Shown: one piece after another, positions 22,964 to 33,990 of the stretch
How the letters are laid out: each line of letters starts with the position of its first letter
How positions within the stretch are numbered: position 1 is the stretch's first letter
From: Zanthoxylum bungeanum
Taxonomy: Eukaryota > Streptophyta > Magnoliopsida > Sapindales > Rutaceae
Reading direction: 5' to 3'
Length of the DNA: 64,000 bases
Assembly: GCA_019454045.1 (NCBI GenBank)
Contig: SKCR01038158.1
Coordinates: forward strand, 107,501-171,500
Translations under genes and position numbers: made by a program
The notes under the pieces: model-generated
Seen by the model: only the letters and a program-made list of their open reading frames with translations
What the model was told of the DNA's origin: nothing
Database searches by the model: none

Positions 22964-24877
22964 TCATGGTGGCTTCCATCTAGAGAACTGATGAAGGCAT
23001 GAGAGAGAATTTTTGTCTAGCCGCGACAGTTTATCCATTGATCCCCCAGGGTCTGGTGGCTGAAATTTTGTACTCCACAAAAGGAAAAGTTCGCTCAATC
23101 TCTTTTTTAATCTCCCAGGTATTATCTTTAACTGAGCCCTAATTTTCTTTTTCCTCATTTTTCGGTTTTTTGGGGTCACTTTCACTTCGGGAAGATTTGA
23201 TTCATGGTGTAAAGAAGCTGTTTCCGGCAGGACTATTTCTAGCATGTATGAGTAATGACACTCATCATCACCATGTGGTTGTTTCTCGTCATGAAAAATG
23301 TTAAGTGCTTTAGAAAAGGGTACTCTAGCTGGGAAATGTGGCACTTGTTCTTCCTGAGATGTGTTAGCATTATTATCCTTAGTGGCACCTGCAGTGTCTT
23401 GCATCTCTATCTCCTTTCCACTCCTAGTGATTATGGCATTAACTCATTTTACATTGGCTGCCTCATGATCAGCCTGTGCCATGTGTTGCCTTTGTGGATA
23501 TGGTTGAGCCTGAGATGGAAATTTTCCTTGTTTGTGCACACTCAGGACATTAGTTAACTTAGAAATCTGTCTTTTAATCTCCCTATGATCTTCAGCTACC
23601 TGAGCTATCAGTGACTCAATCCTTTAGTTGGTTTTGTTCTGGGCTTCCATAATTGCTTGCACACTATCCTCTAGGGAATTCCTAGAAACTGCAGGTGTGT
23701 GATACTGGGGGCCACTGTAACCTCTAGGTGGTGGTGCTTGAATAGGCTGATGGGACTCCTGTTTCCAACTAAGATTGGGATGGTTCTGCCAACCAGGATT
23801 ATAGATATCTGAATAAGGTGTGTATGGCTTCTTGTACATCCCCAAGTTATTACATTGTTCCTCATATGTCCCCATCATCTCACCATATACATGACACTCT
23901 TGGGGTTCCAGGTGGGAGACTACATGAATAGTCTTGCTATCTCTAGCTTTTAAGGCTCCTAACTCTCTAGTCAATAGCTCAACATGTGCCCTAAGACTAT
24001 CATCTTCCCTGAAGTGGTGTATGCCTCTGCCAAAAGGAGTAGGATGTGTCCTATTAGTGTTATCCAGGGCATTAGGTCTAGTCCAAGTGTGAGATTTCTC
24101 GGCTAAGTCATCTAAGTACTCGAATGACTCATCATGGTCTTTCCATATAAATTCACCATTACACATAGTCTCAACAAACTGGAACTCTCTAGGGGTTAGA
24201 CCATCATAAAAATAACTTACTAAGCTCCAACTCTCATATTCATGGTGATGGCAACTAGCTAATATCTCCTTATACCTCTCCCACGTTTGATAAAGGGTTT
24301 CACTGTCTCTCTGAGAGAATGTGGAGATTTGTCTTTTCAAGGCATCCGTCTTATGGTGTGGGAAGTATTTGTTAAGGAATGCATGTGTCATCTCACCCCA
24401 TGATCCTATAGACCGAGGTCTTAGAGAATACAACCAGCTCTTAGCTCTATCCCTAAGGGTAAAAGGGAAGAACTTAAGTCTAATTGTGTCAGTGGTTCCA
24501 AACCGGTCATGGAAAGTTGATACTACCTCTTCAAATTCCCTAATGTGCACATATGGGTTCTCGTTCTCCAAATCATGGAAGGTTGGGAGATATTGTATCA
24601 TCCCAGGTTTAAAATCTATGTGTGGTGCATTAGGGGGAAACATGAGGCACGATGGTGTAGCTGTGCGAGTGGGGTGGAGGTACTTTTCAAGAGTCCTCAC
24701 AGGTGGTCTCTCGTATTCACTCATAGTGTGTGCGCTAGATGCGGAGGGTGTGGCAAAAAGATTTTCTAATATATTGTTAGAGTCTGAGTCCGATTCTTCC
24801 TTTTCTATTCTAGCAAATCTACCCAACGGATCCATATGTCTAGACATGCAACTAAACTCAAGTAAAACAAGAAACAA
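22964..24877 (-). pseudogene. gag: Athila-like gag, interrupted by two in-frame stops
   Basis: One minus-strand frame runs from 24877 to 22964. Codons 1-417 (to 23624) are open. A TAA near 23626 and a TGA near 23430 interrupt it, and it stays open again from 23404 to 22964. The N-terminal third is acidic. The retrotransposon gag (capsid) domain lies at about residues 95-255, with FFPFTLRDRAKSWLYSL, WGEMTHAFLNKYFP, TLYQTWERYKEILASCHHHE and SYFYDGLTP as family landmarks. A Cys/His region near residue 330 (ECHVYGEMMGTYEEQC) is a decayed zinc knuckle. The C-terminal part has the ITRSGKEIE motif and a basic end. The first Met may be the one at MDPLGRF instead of residue 1. Gag packages the element RNA. 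No pol follows. The two stops suggest this copy no longer makes full-length protein. Confidence 0.85.
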
Positions 24878-25084
24878 AAATAAACAAAATAAATAAATAA
24901 ATAAAAAGAGTAAACAAAAAAATTAAAATCTAACTAAAACTAAAATTAAAATAAAATAAATAAGCAAATAATAATAAAAACCAAAAAAAAAAAAAAGATG
25001 GAATGAAGTTACCGCTTCGTGTTTGACCAAGCAAACCTGCTCCTTTTGCTTGTAAACCGTCTCCCCGGCAACAACGCCAAATTT

Positions 25085-26310
25085 TGATTACGCCCAAAAA
25101 GTACTTGCGGTTATCACAATATAGTTGGGGTGTAGATTCCTCAGAGAAATGGTTACAAAAAAACTAGTTAACTCAAACAAAACGTTAGCTGTAACTAAAT
25201 TAAATAGAAAGAATGAATTGATAATGTAAGATAAAAACTATATAAAAGTACTTAAGAATATCAATAGAGAAAGATGGAAAAGCATTGAGAATCCCTCTTG
25301 CATTAAACTCTTATGTTCAGTTATTTATTCATGTTATTACTCAGTTGAATGTTTCACATCCCAAATCAACAACCGGAAGATATTCAATTCTACAAATGTC
25401 AAATTCTAAGGTAATCAATGATTATTTTCTCTAGGTTAACATCACACAAAAGTTATCATTACGAGCTATCTAACATCGACAATATACCCTCAGGAAATAC
25501 TGCAGCAGAAGACCAACACATAAAATAACTTTACCAGTCACAACTGGGTTCACAAATCACACATAGAAGAAGCATGGCTGGATCTATATAGAAGTTGACA
25601 AAACACAGTCTCTGGGTTCATAACTCATAAGATAATAAAGAATAACAATCATCAATTTTATTAAACTTTTAAAGAGTTTCTAGGAACCAACAACATAAAT
25701 ATAAGAAGTTTAGATACAAGATTTCATCCTTAGCTTTGCCTAGGAGATTAGTTTTTCATGCGGAATAGAGATACATCCTTGATAGATCGGAGAGACGCCA
25801 TGATTACCTTGAAGTTCTTCGTTCTCCTCTCTTGATTTTATGTTTGTTTCTCTTTGTTCTCTGTTTCGCTCTTGTTTCTCTATGATTTTTCTCCTCCTTA
25901 GGGTTTGGACGAAGTTGGCTTTATATAGGGAGACCTCGGAATCATAATACGCATCAAAGACGTCAAAAATCAGGGTTTTGGGGCGTCCGGGGAGCTGCGA
26001 CGCTAGTCTTTAGGAGCCGCGGTGCCCAACTCACTGGACAAATGTATGGGAGCATGATTTTGAAGGCACGTCCCAATGCCAAGCAGTGGGCGTTGCGACG
26101 CGCGCTGCTTTTTTGAAATGCTAATTTTGCGATTCCGATCTTCCTGCGTACTTTCGATGCGTCCGTAAGATCCCGAAACACGCGTAATTGATCCAATTTT
26201 CATATTCCATTGCTCCTAATAACAAAGCACAAAATAAACTCTAATCAAGATTAAATAAAGATAATTAAGCCGAGTTAGCAATGTTCAAAGACACTTTTGT
26301 GCACTTATCA
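25085..26310 (-). repeat. 5' LTR of the Athila-like element
   Basis: 1,226 bp, next to the Asp-type primer site at 25062-25079 (minus strand). One CpG palindrome is intact at 26090-26101; its partner near 26070 has decayed to CGTCCCAATGCC. Confidence 0.88.
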
Positions 26311-26446
26311 CACTCTTATCAAACGAATCCATTTTTGTTCAAATCCATTTCTCTTTAAAGCGAATCGAGTTAAACGAATAAACGAATCATAACCCAAATT
26401 ACTATGGTTTACACTAAAATTCCCATGCACACAAAACTAAAAAAAC
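26311..26446. other. AAACGAAT-rich flank
   Basis: Begins with the CACTC duplication and continues the AAACGAAT-rich DNA of 20341-20428. No gene seen. Confidence 0.4.
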
Positions 26447-26558
26447 TGGGGCACTGCTAGCGTACCCCTGGGTATGTGATACCCAGGGGACGTCAGCAAT
26501 GCCAAAATAAAAAAGAAAGGGAACAACTGGCTGCAACAACCGGTTGCAGCCAGTTGTT
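26447..26558. repeat. Two adjacent strong hairpins
   Basis: Hairpin 1 has a perfect 11-bp stem (CCCCTGGGTAT at 26465-26475 with 26479-26489) and a 3-nt loop. It extends imperfectly outward (GGCACTGCT / AGCAATGCC) to about 26450-26503. Hairpin 2 has a perfect 16-bp stem (26522-26537 with 26543-26558) and the loop AACCG. Both are GC-rich in an AT-rich setting. A (TA)n run (26566-26581) and the tandem array follow. Confidence 0.8.
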
Positions 26559-26636
26559 TCAAAATATATATATATATATATTATTTTTTAATAAAAAATT
26601 ATAAAATATTCATAAAAATAAAATAATATAAAAATT

Positions 26637-28180
26637 TTGTTGCATGTTATTATTAAAAATTACAAGTATAATGATTACAGTTGCATGTTTATTGTAAAAA
26701 CAATTCATAATAGAAAATGTTTCGTATTTTTTGGCACAAGTTGCATTTCTAATGGTATTAATAGAATGTACAATTGTGATACATGTGCGATTTTCGAGGC
26801 ATATTCAATTTCATGTTAATGCCAAGACTAATGGTTGTAGTTGCAAGTATAATGGTAAATGTTTCAAATTATAAAATATTTCATGTTTATGGTAGGACGT
26901 TGCATGTCTAATGATATTAATTGCATATTCAATGGTCATAGTTACATGTGCGGTTTTCGAGGCATGTGCAATTGCATGTTATTACTAAAATTTCAAGTCT
27001 AATGGTTTCATGTTGCATGTTTTTTGTTAAAGGTTTCATATTAGAAATATTACATATTTATTGGTGAATGTTGCAAGTGTAATGGTAGAAGTTGCATATT
27101 CAATGGTGATAGTTACATGTGCGTTTTTCGAGGTAGATTCCATTGCATGTTATTGCTTAAATTTCAAGTCCAATGGTTTCATGTTGCATGTTTATTGTTA
27201 AATGTTTCATATTAGAAATATTACATATTTATTGGTGAATGTTGCAAGTGTAATGGTAGAAGTTGCATATTCAATGGTGATAGTTACATGTGCGTTTTTC
27301 GAGGTAGATTCCATTGCATGTTAATGCTAAAATTTCAAGTCCAATGGTTTCATGTTGCATGTTTATTGTTAAAGGTTTCATATTAGAAATATTACATATT
27401 TATTGGTGAAAGTTGCAAGTCTAATGGTATAAGTTGCATATTCAATGGTGATAGTTACATATGTGCTTTTTTCTAGGTAGATTCCATTGCATGCTAATAC
27501 TAAAATTTCAAGTCCAATGGTTTCATGTTGCATTTTTATTATTAAATGTTTCATATTAGAAATATTACATATTTATTGGTGAATGTTGCAAGTGTAATGG
27601 TAGAAGTTGCATATTCAATGGTGATAGTTACATGTGCGTTTTTCGAGGTAGACTTCATTGCATGTTAATGCTAAAATTTCAAGTCTAATGGTTTCATGTC
27701 GCATGTTTATTGTTAAAGGTTTCATATTAGAAATATTACATATTTATTGGTGAAAGTTGCAAGTCTAATGGTATAAGTTGCATATTCAACGGTGATAGTT
27801 ACATGTGCGTTTTTCGAGGTAGATTCCATTGTATGTTAATGCTAAAATTTCAAGTGCAATGGATTCATGTTGCATGTTTATTGTTAAATGTTTCATATTA
27901 TAAATATTACATATTTATTGGTGAATGTTGCAAGTGTAATGGTAGAAGTTGCATATTCAATGGTGATAGTTACATGTGCGTTTTTCGAGGTAGATTCCAT
28001 TGTATGTTAATGCTAAAATTTCAAGTCCAATGGTTTCATGTTGATTGTTTATTATTAAAGGTTTCATATTAGAAATATTACATATTTATTGGTGAAAGTT
28101 ACAAGTCTAATGGTATAAGTTGCATATTCAATGATGATAGTTACATGTGCGTTTTTTGAGGTAGATTCCATTACATGTTA
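26637..28180. repeat. 171-bp tandem repeat array with alternating monomers
   Basis: The word TGTTGCAT (or a close variant) recurs at 27011, 27182, 27353, 27526, 27697, 27868 and 28039, giving spacings of 171, 171, 173, 171, 171 and 171 bp. Two more diverged copies lie at 26640-27010. From 27182 on, monomers alternate. Type A has GTTAAATG, GGTGAATG and AATGGTAGAAG. Type B has GTTAAAGG, GGTGAAAG and AATGGTATAAG. The larger unit is therefore about 342-344 bp. The array stops abruptly against a copia fragment. The frame open across 27803-28072 is a by-product of the periodicity. Confidence 0.9.
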
Positions 28181-28983
28181 ATAAATTCTAAATTTACAAC
28201 AATTTCCAAAATTACCATTTCCCTTCTAATATCCATCCGATATACATTATTCAATCAACACATCCATGTATTCACTCATAGCATGTTATTCAATCAATCT
28301 AATCCAATTAATTAATCTTTTAATTAAGTGATCATCCAATGTTCAAACAATGATTTGATTTGCGCGAGTCCAACTCGTTTGAGAATAAGTACTCGAAGTA
28401 CGAATTCTTGAATTATATCGAATTACAATTTAAATCTAATTTAATTTGTATTCAATACTAATTATATATTTAATTCCAAATTAAATAACTACACTTTTTT
28501 AATGTGCCTTTACGACTTAGATTCCAAATCTAATATAAACGGGTCTCAAAGCCCAATTAACATCCAATGTCGTTTAATTAAAGTCCAATGGGCTTTCAAT
28601 TAATTTCTTAAGGCATGGACTTTGGTCAATATGGGTCAAACCTAAATACCAATTCTCAATTAAGGAATCACCCTTATTTGCCAAGAAACCAATTTAGGCC
28701 CATTAGGCCCAATTAAACATTAAAAGGTCCATTAGTTATATTTGGACTTAATGAAGTGGTTTAGGCCCAATTTGGATCCAATCTAATTGACACAAATCAA
28801 CTTAGCCTACCAAACCCATTAGGCCCAAACACAACATTAAAAGCCCAATTCCAAATTTAGCCAAATTAATAAAATTCTAAAATTCTAAATTTCATAATTT
28901 AATTAATTAAAGTGTATTACATCAATTAATTATCTAAATTAACATTTCCGAAATATCAATTTAATTAATTAATCATGCTAATC
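28181..28983 (-). mobile_element. Older reversed copia leader fragment (left part)
   Basis: The reverse complement matches the leader of the copia element at about 31570-32390 (for example GTTTGAACATTGGATGATC and GCATGATTAATTA). The matching other part lies beyond that element at 38908-39103. An older minus-strand copy was therefore split by insertion of the younger plus-strand one. Confidence 0.75.
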
Positions 28984-31051
28984 TGTTGGACAATTATGAC
29001 CCATAGCGTCACTATTTGTACAGATCATGGTGTTGTTGTACAAATTAACTATGTGACAAAAGAGATTGCACTCTTATCATTTGTGATTAGATCACCTAGA
29101 TATATAAATGATGAGAGGTCCTTGTGATTTGTTCCTGGACAGAGAATGATATGAGACAGTATCAGTCCACGAAGGATAAATCATTAAATATCCCTAGTCA
29201 GAGTATTATCGAGATATGACATCGATAAATACGTAAGAGACTAGTATTACACTTGTGCACGTTGTGAGGGCACAACAACATAGTTCTCATATATTTGGGT
29301 ATAGGATACTCATGCAAGTGTAATAGGAGGTTTTGTTTTACCGATGGTACGAGAAACAGCTTCGCTCTGGATAGACCCCAGCAGAATCCCATTGGTAGTA
29401 TGACTATGTGTCTATGGGAGTCTGCAATCAGGGTAGGTGTATTTGGTCTTAACCTGAGACTTGCACCGCTAATACTTGCGACAATCAATATACTTTGGTT
29501 GATGTCGTCCAGGGCTTTAACAGGTTCTGTGTACGCCAATGCTGGGTATATTGAGAATCGTAGTGTGTTGGGTGTGATGTTAAGACGGAAGTATCACTCT
29601 AGTCATATGGAGATGATGGTCACATAGGATACGAAACTTGTTCTTTTAAATGCTCGAGCTATCGGGATATTATGACTAGGTCATGTTTATCCGATTATAG
29701 AAACTAGTTACCAGACATCCGACATGTGCTTCGTACGGGACAGACACAATTCCAGCCCCAGGCCTAGCACGTGATCATCCGATACTGGACAGAAATACGC
29801 AATACTACATATATAACGCCTGATATAGATCCTTTATTCCTGTAAGGATATTTCCGGAGAATTGGGTTGGCATGACGCTTTGCTAGAAGCCAACATTGTC
29901 TTGTAAATCGGTATAAACGTAGTACGAGGTACTTACGTGTTCGGATAGTCCGACGACCGTATTTACTACCAACATATCCGGGGATCTCATGGGTCGCTTC
30001 CCGAAGATTCACCGATGATGTATGACTCGCACTTTAATTAATCTGGGATTAATTAGAAGAGAGAGAAAATTAATCTGGGATTAATTACGGAGATATTTTT
30101 TCTGGGATAAAATATTAATTAAAGAGAGAGATTAATTTGGAATTAATCGATAAAATAATATATTTGATATATTATACGAAATTGGATTTCGACGCGGAAT
30201 TAAAATTAGATTTTAATTCGGGCGAACGAATTAATTTAGAATTAATTCGTTAGCGACTTGAATAATGATTTCGCTAGGCGTAATCGTTTAATTACGTCGC
30301 AACGGAAAATTCGTTAATTTGGAATTAGCGAACCCGAGCCCGGGATTATTTGCGAGCGCATTCGCATTTCGAATTCGAGTGCGGCACGTAAGTCATATCG
30401 AGTGTCAAATCGCAAGTCACATCAAGCGTCAAATCACATGTCACTTTGAGTGATGTGACAATTGATTGATTGATTGATGTGAGTTGATTGAAAAGCATTT
30501 ATTGTTTTTGCTTTTGACTTTTTGAAATTGAAAAAGGTAAATGGTTTATTAATTTTGGAAATAAATAAATCAAATACACTTTTTCATTTTACTCTCTCTC
30601 TCTCCACACGGTTTCACGTGGAAACCCTTCTTCCCTCTCTTTTCTCTCCCTCTCGGCTTTGAGCCACTTCTCTCTTCTCCATTTTTCTGGTCCGACCGAA
30701 TGAGAAAGAGAAGCTTGTGAGAGTGTTTTGTGGCAAAACAAAGTGCTAGCACACACTTGGGTCAATACAAAGGTGATAGGGCAGTGAACCTTTGAGCTTG
30801 GAATCCGTTTTTGAAGCTTGAAGCTTGGAGCTTCCATGGAGTCATCAATGGCCGAATTCTTGGAGGATTTTCACAGCCCAAACCGAGCAGTCCACGAGCT
30901 AGAAGAGCCACTGCCGAGCTTCTTGGAGGAGTTGTCTTCTTCGCGTCGCAAGATCCGGTCAATGTGAGTATGTTTCCGTCATTCTCCTTTGAGTATTCAT
31001 GCGTTTTTGTGCTTGATTTCATGATCTTGGGACCTAATCTAGAAACCAACA
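28984..31051 (+). repeat. 5' LTR of the copia element
   Basis: 2,068 bp. Carries two repeats of TTAATCTGGGATTAATTA (about 30040-30090), a (TTGA)n run near 30461, and a CT-rich block near 30590-30660. A sense-strand open frame (29295-29627) is kept in the other copies of this LTR. Confidence 0.92.
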
Positions 31052-33990
31052 ATGGTATCTTGAGCTTTGATCAAGCATGAAAATTTTAGGGTTAAAATTG
31101 GGTAAACTCGATTTGAGCATGAATTGGTTGAATTGTTTGATTAAGTATGCTTGAATGAGGTTGAATTGATGTTGTGCATGATCAATTTCAAGAAAATTGG
31201 ATTAGATCAATTTTCCCCAATCTTGAAGGCATGGCCGAAAATGATAAACCCTTATTGTCTTGGTAATTTTTTGTTTTTTGATCATTGGATGACTTAAAAC
31301 AATTGGGTAATGTTGTTTTGAAGTTCAATTGGATTGAATTTTGATTTGGAACAATTTTCCCTTTAAAAGTTGGCTTGGCCGAATTCTTAGAGAAATAAAA
31401 TTCATGGTGATTTTTGTTGTTTGATTCATTGGATGAGTTGAATTGATTTGGGAAATGATGATTGTGGATTCCATTGGATTGAAACCGAATCGAATTGAAA
31501 AACCCATAATTGCCGAGAATAAAGAAGCATGAAAATGGGTTTGATTTTGATTGAATTGTGTTGGACACTATTTGATGTTAAAGTGCATGATTAATTAGGC
31601 TAATTGATGTTTTAGAAATGTTAATTGGGTAATTAATTGTGTATTACACTTAGGTTAATTAATTATAGAATTTGGAATTTTATAAGTTAATTAATTGGGC
31701 TTAAAATTGGATTTGGGCCTTATAGGTTGTAATTGGGCTTTTGGGCTTTGTTGTACAAAGATCGTTTAGGAAAAATTAGTTGGATCCAATTAGGCCCAAA
31801 ACCGAATCCATAAAGTCCAATTATGACTTAATGGACCTTAATTATTTAATTGGGCCTAATGGGTTAAGATTGATTTATGGGCTTATGGGGTAACTCCCGG
31901 ATTGGATTTTGGTTATTGGGTTTTACCCGAGTTGACCAAAAGTCCACGCCTTAAAGAAATTAATTAAAAGCCCATTGGACTTTAATTAAATAAACATTGG
32001 ATGTTAATCGGGTTTTGAGACCCGTAACGATTGAATTTGGAATTTAAGTCGTAAAGGTTCGTTAATAAAAGTGTAATATTTAATTTGGAATTAAATAGTG
32101 AATTAGTATTAAATACAAATTGAATTGGATTTAATGTTGTAGTTTAATTTAATTCAAGAATTTGTACTTTGAGTACTTATTCGCAAAACGAGTTTGACTC
32201 GAGCAAAATCAAATCGTTGTTTGAACATTGGATGATCGCTAATTATCAGATTAATTAATTGGATTAGATTGATTGATAACATGCTTGAGTGAATACATGG
32301 TTGCGATGCATGAATAATGTATATCAGATGTATATTAGATGGGTGTGGCAATTTTAGAAATTGTAATAAATTTGATTTATTAATTGGATGTGTGTCCAGC
32401 CTTATCACCTCTATTCTCTTTGTATTCTCTTCTCACATATTCCCCTCAATGTAAATGAGGTTTCTTTAGAAGTATAGTGTAACGGGTAGAAGTAAATACA
32501 TGTGCTAGCGGGAGAGAGAAAGATAGATTTGATCTAGGATCAATGTAAAGTATCCATCCGCATATCATTATTATTTTATTCATATGCGCTTTATTATGTG
32601 TTTAGAATGCATGTTTAATGGTGTATGATGATGAGACCTTAACAAAGATAATAAATTGGTTGCCAATTTGCACGCGAAAAACCCTCAAATTATATTAAGG
32701 GTCTTTCCTTCCATTGAGTGATTCTCACTCAATATCCGAGACGACATTGGTTTGTTGGCCAAAGTCAAGGCCTTTATCTGTCGAAGATGTGTTTGAATCA
32801 CGAAGGCTTTGTTACATATTGGTGTCTTGTCCAAGTTGTGGTTTGTTGGCCAAATTCAAGACCACTTCTTGTCCATCGACATTGATTACGAAGCTTTCCA
32901 TGGTCAATGGGTCGCGCTTAACTGGGATCACTAAGTTTGTTGTGCCAAAGCCAAGGCTTAGTTGATTCAGAGGAAAAAGGTTAGGTAATACATTGGATGT
33001 ATTGGCATATATAAGATATATGTTTCGGACTTGGATGTCCCCCTACCGGATCTAGGAATTGGATTAGATCCAATTGATCTTAGAGATCTACCTAGTTAAT
33101 TATCATACAATTTGTTGGCCAAAGTCAAGATTGTGTGATATTTAACGGGATCCTAGCTCACTAGGAAACCGGTTTCCCGAGTACTCGACAGAGGGTTAGA
33201 GGCTCGCCGAAAAATAGTGGGAGACAAGAATTGAATTTGCAATATTCGTTTAATTACTTGCCATACGCACTCATTCAAATTATTTCATCGTTAGATTAAA
33301 TGTTAGTTGGACTAATATTTAAATTGTTGTTTTAATAAACAGTTGGACTATATTATAGTTGATTATATAATTGGATTATAGTAATCAATATATTTGAATT
33401 AATTAATTTCAATTTACAGTTGATTTTATAATTGGATTATAGTAATCAATGTAATTGAGGTTAATTAATTTAAATTATATTTGATTGTATAGTTGGACTA
33501 TAATAATCAATATAATACATAGTACCACAAATCGTTGATTAAATAGTTGGACTATTAGAATCAAGATAAATTGAAAGATTGACATTTAAAACATAATCCT
33601 GAGGAAATGTGTTTAAATGATTTAATTTTCAAATTGGGAATAATTTAAGGATGGTCCTGGAAAATTAATAAGTTATTTTATTTGATAAAATAATATATTA
33701 AGCCTAAGCCCGGAGTTAAGCAAATAGTAGAGCATAATCTTTGGAAGATCATGTAATGATAACTTTAGTGCTTAATCCATTATACTTGTCAAGTAGACTC
33801 CTTAATTTCTGAATCAGAATTAAGGATTAGATCCTTAAAGTATGATAATGAAATTGAAGGATTTTCATAAATCTATTTTAGATCTTTGAAAAACTAAATT
33901 GCAATAAATAATTCTTGGAGAATTAATGACTATTCTCAAGCAGACAAAGTCAAACTTTGCAATTAGGCAAATAACGTAAGGCACACCTTA
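31052..33990 (+). other. Primer site and long non-coding leader of the copia element
   Basis: Starts with the primer site at 31053. Before about 33700 no frame stays open. A motif TTTGTTGGCCAAAGTCAAG recurs in whole or part near 32749, 32844, 32936 and 33112, so a unit of about 90-95 bp is repeated. At 33300-33560 an AT-rich unit containing TTGGA(T/C)TATAGTAATCAAT repeats at least four times. A gag region may begin near 33600 but is not recognisable. Confidence 0.6.

Larger units (their letters stand above)
20429..26310 (-). mobile_element. Non-autonomous Athila-like LTR retrotransposon carrying only gag (TR-GAG type)
   Basis: LTRs at 20429-21635 (3') and 25085-26310 (5') start TGATAAGTGCACAAAAGTG and end GGGCGTAATCA on the minus strand. 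The flanking duplication CACTC (20424-20428, 26311-26315) is perfect. The primer site TGGCGTTGTTGCCGGGGA (25062-25079) matches the tRNA-Asp type used by Athila/Tat elements. The polypurine tract is TTGGGGGTTG (21636-21645 in reverse). The 3.4-kb interior codes only for gag; no protease, RT or integrase is present, so it must rely on proteins supplied in trans. The LTRs look about 92-95% alike by eye. Confidence 0.9.

Noticed and set aside
24321..24896. 191-codon plus-strand open frame
   Set aside because: Exact antisense of the gag frame; its composition follows the gag codons.
27803..28072. Internally repeated 89-codon open frame
   Set aside because: Created by the 171-bp tandem repeat, which is three times 57 and so keeps the frame open; not a protein gene.
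26637..28180. Possible CRISPR-like array
   Set aside because: The whole 171-bp unit is repeated with no unique spacers, in a plant nuclear context.
30811..31080. 89-codon plus-strand frame at the LTR/leader junction
   Set aside because: It crosses the LTR end and primer site, and the same frame in the 3' LTR copy (near 38695) is interrupted early by a stop.
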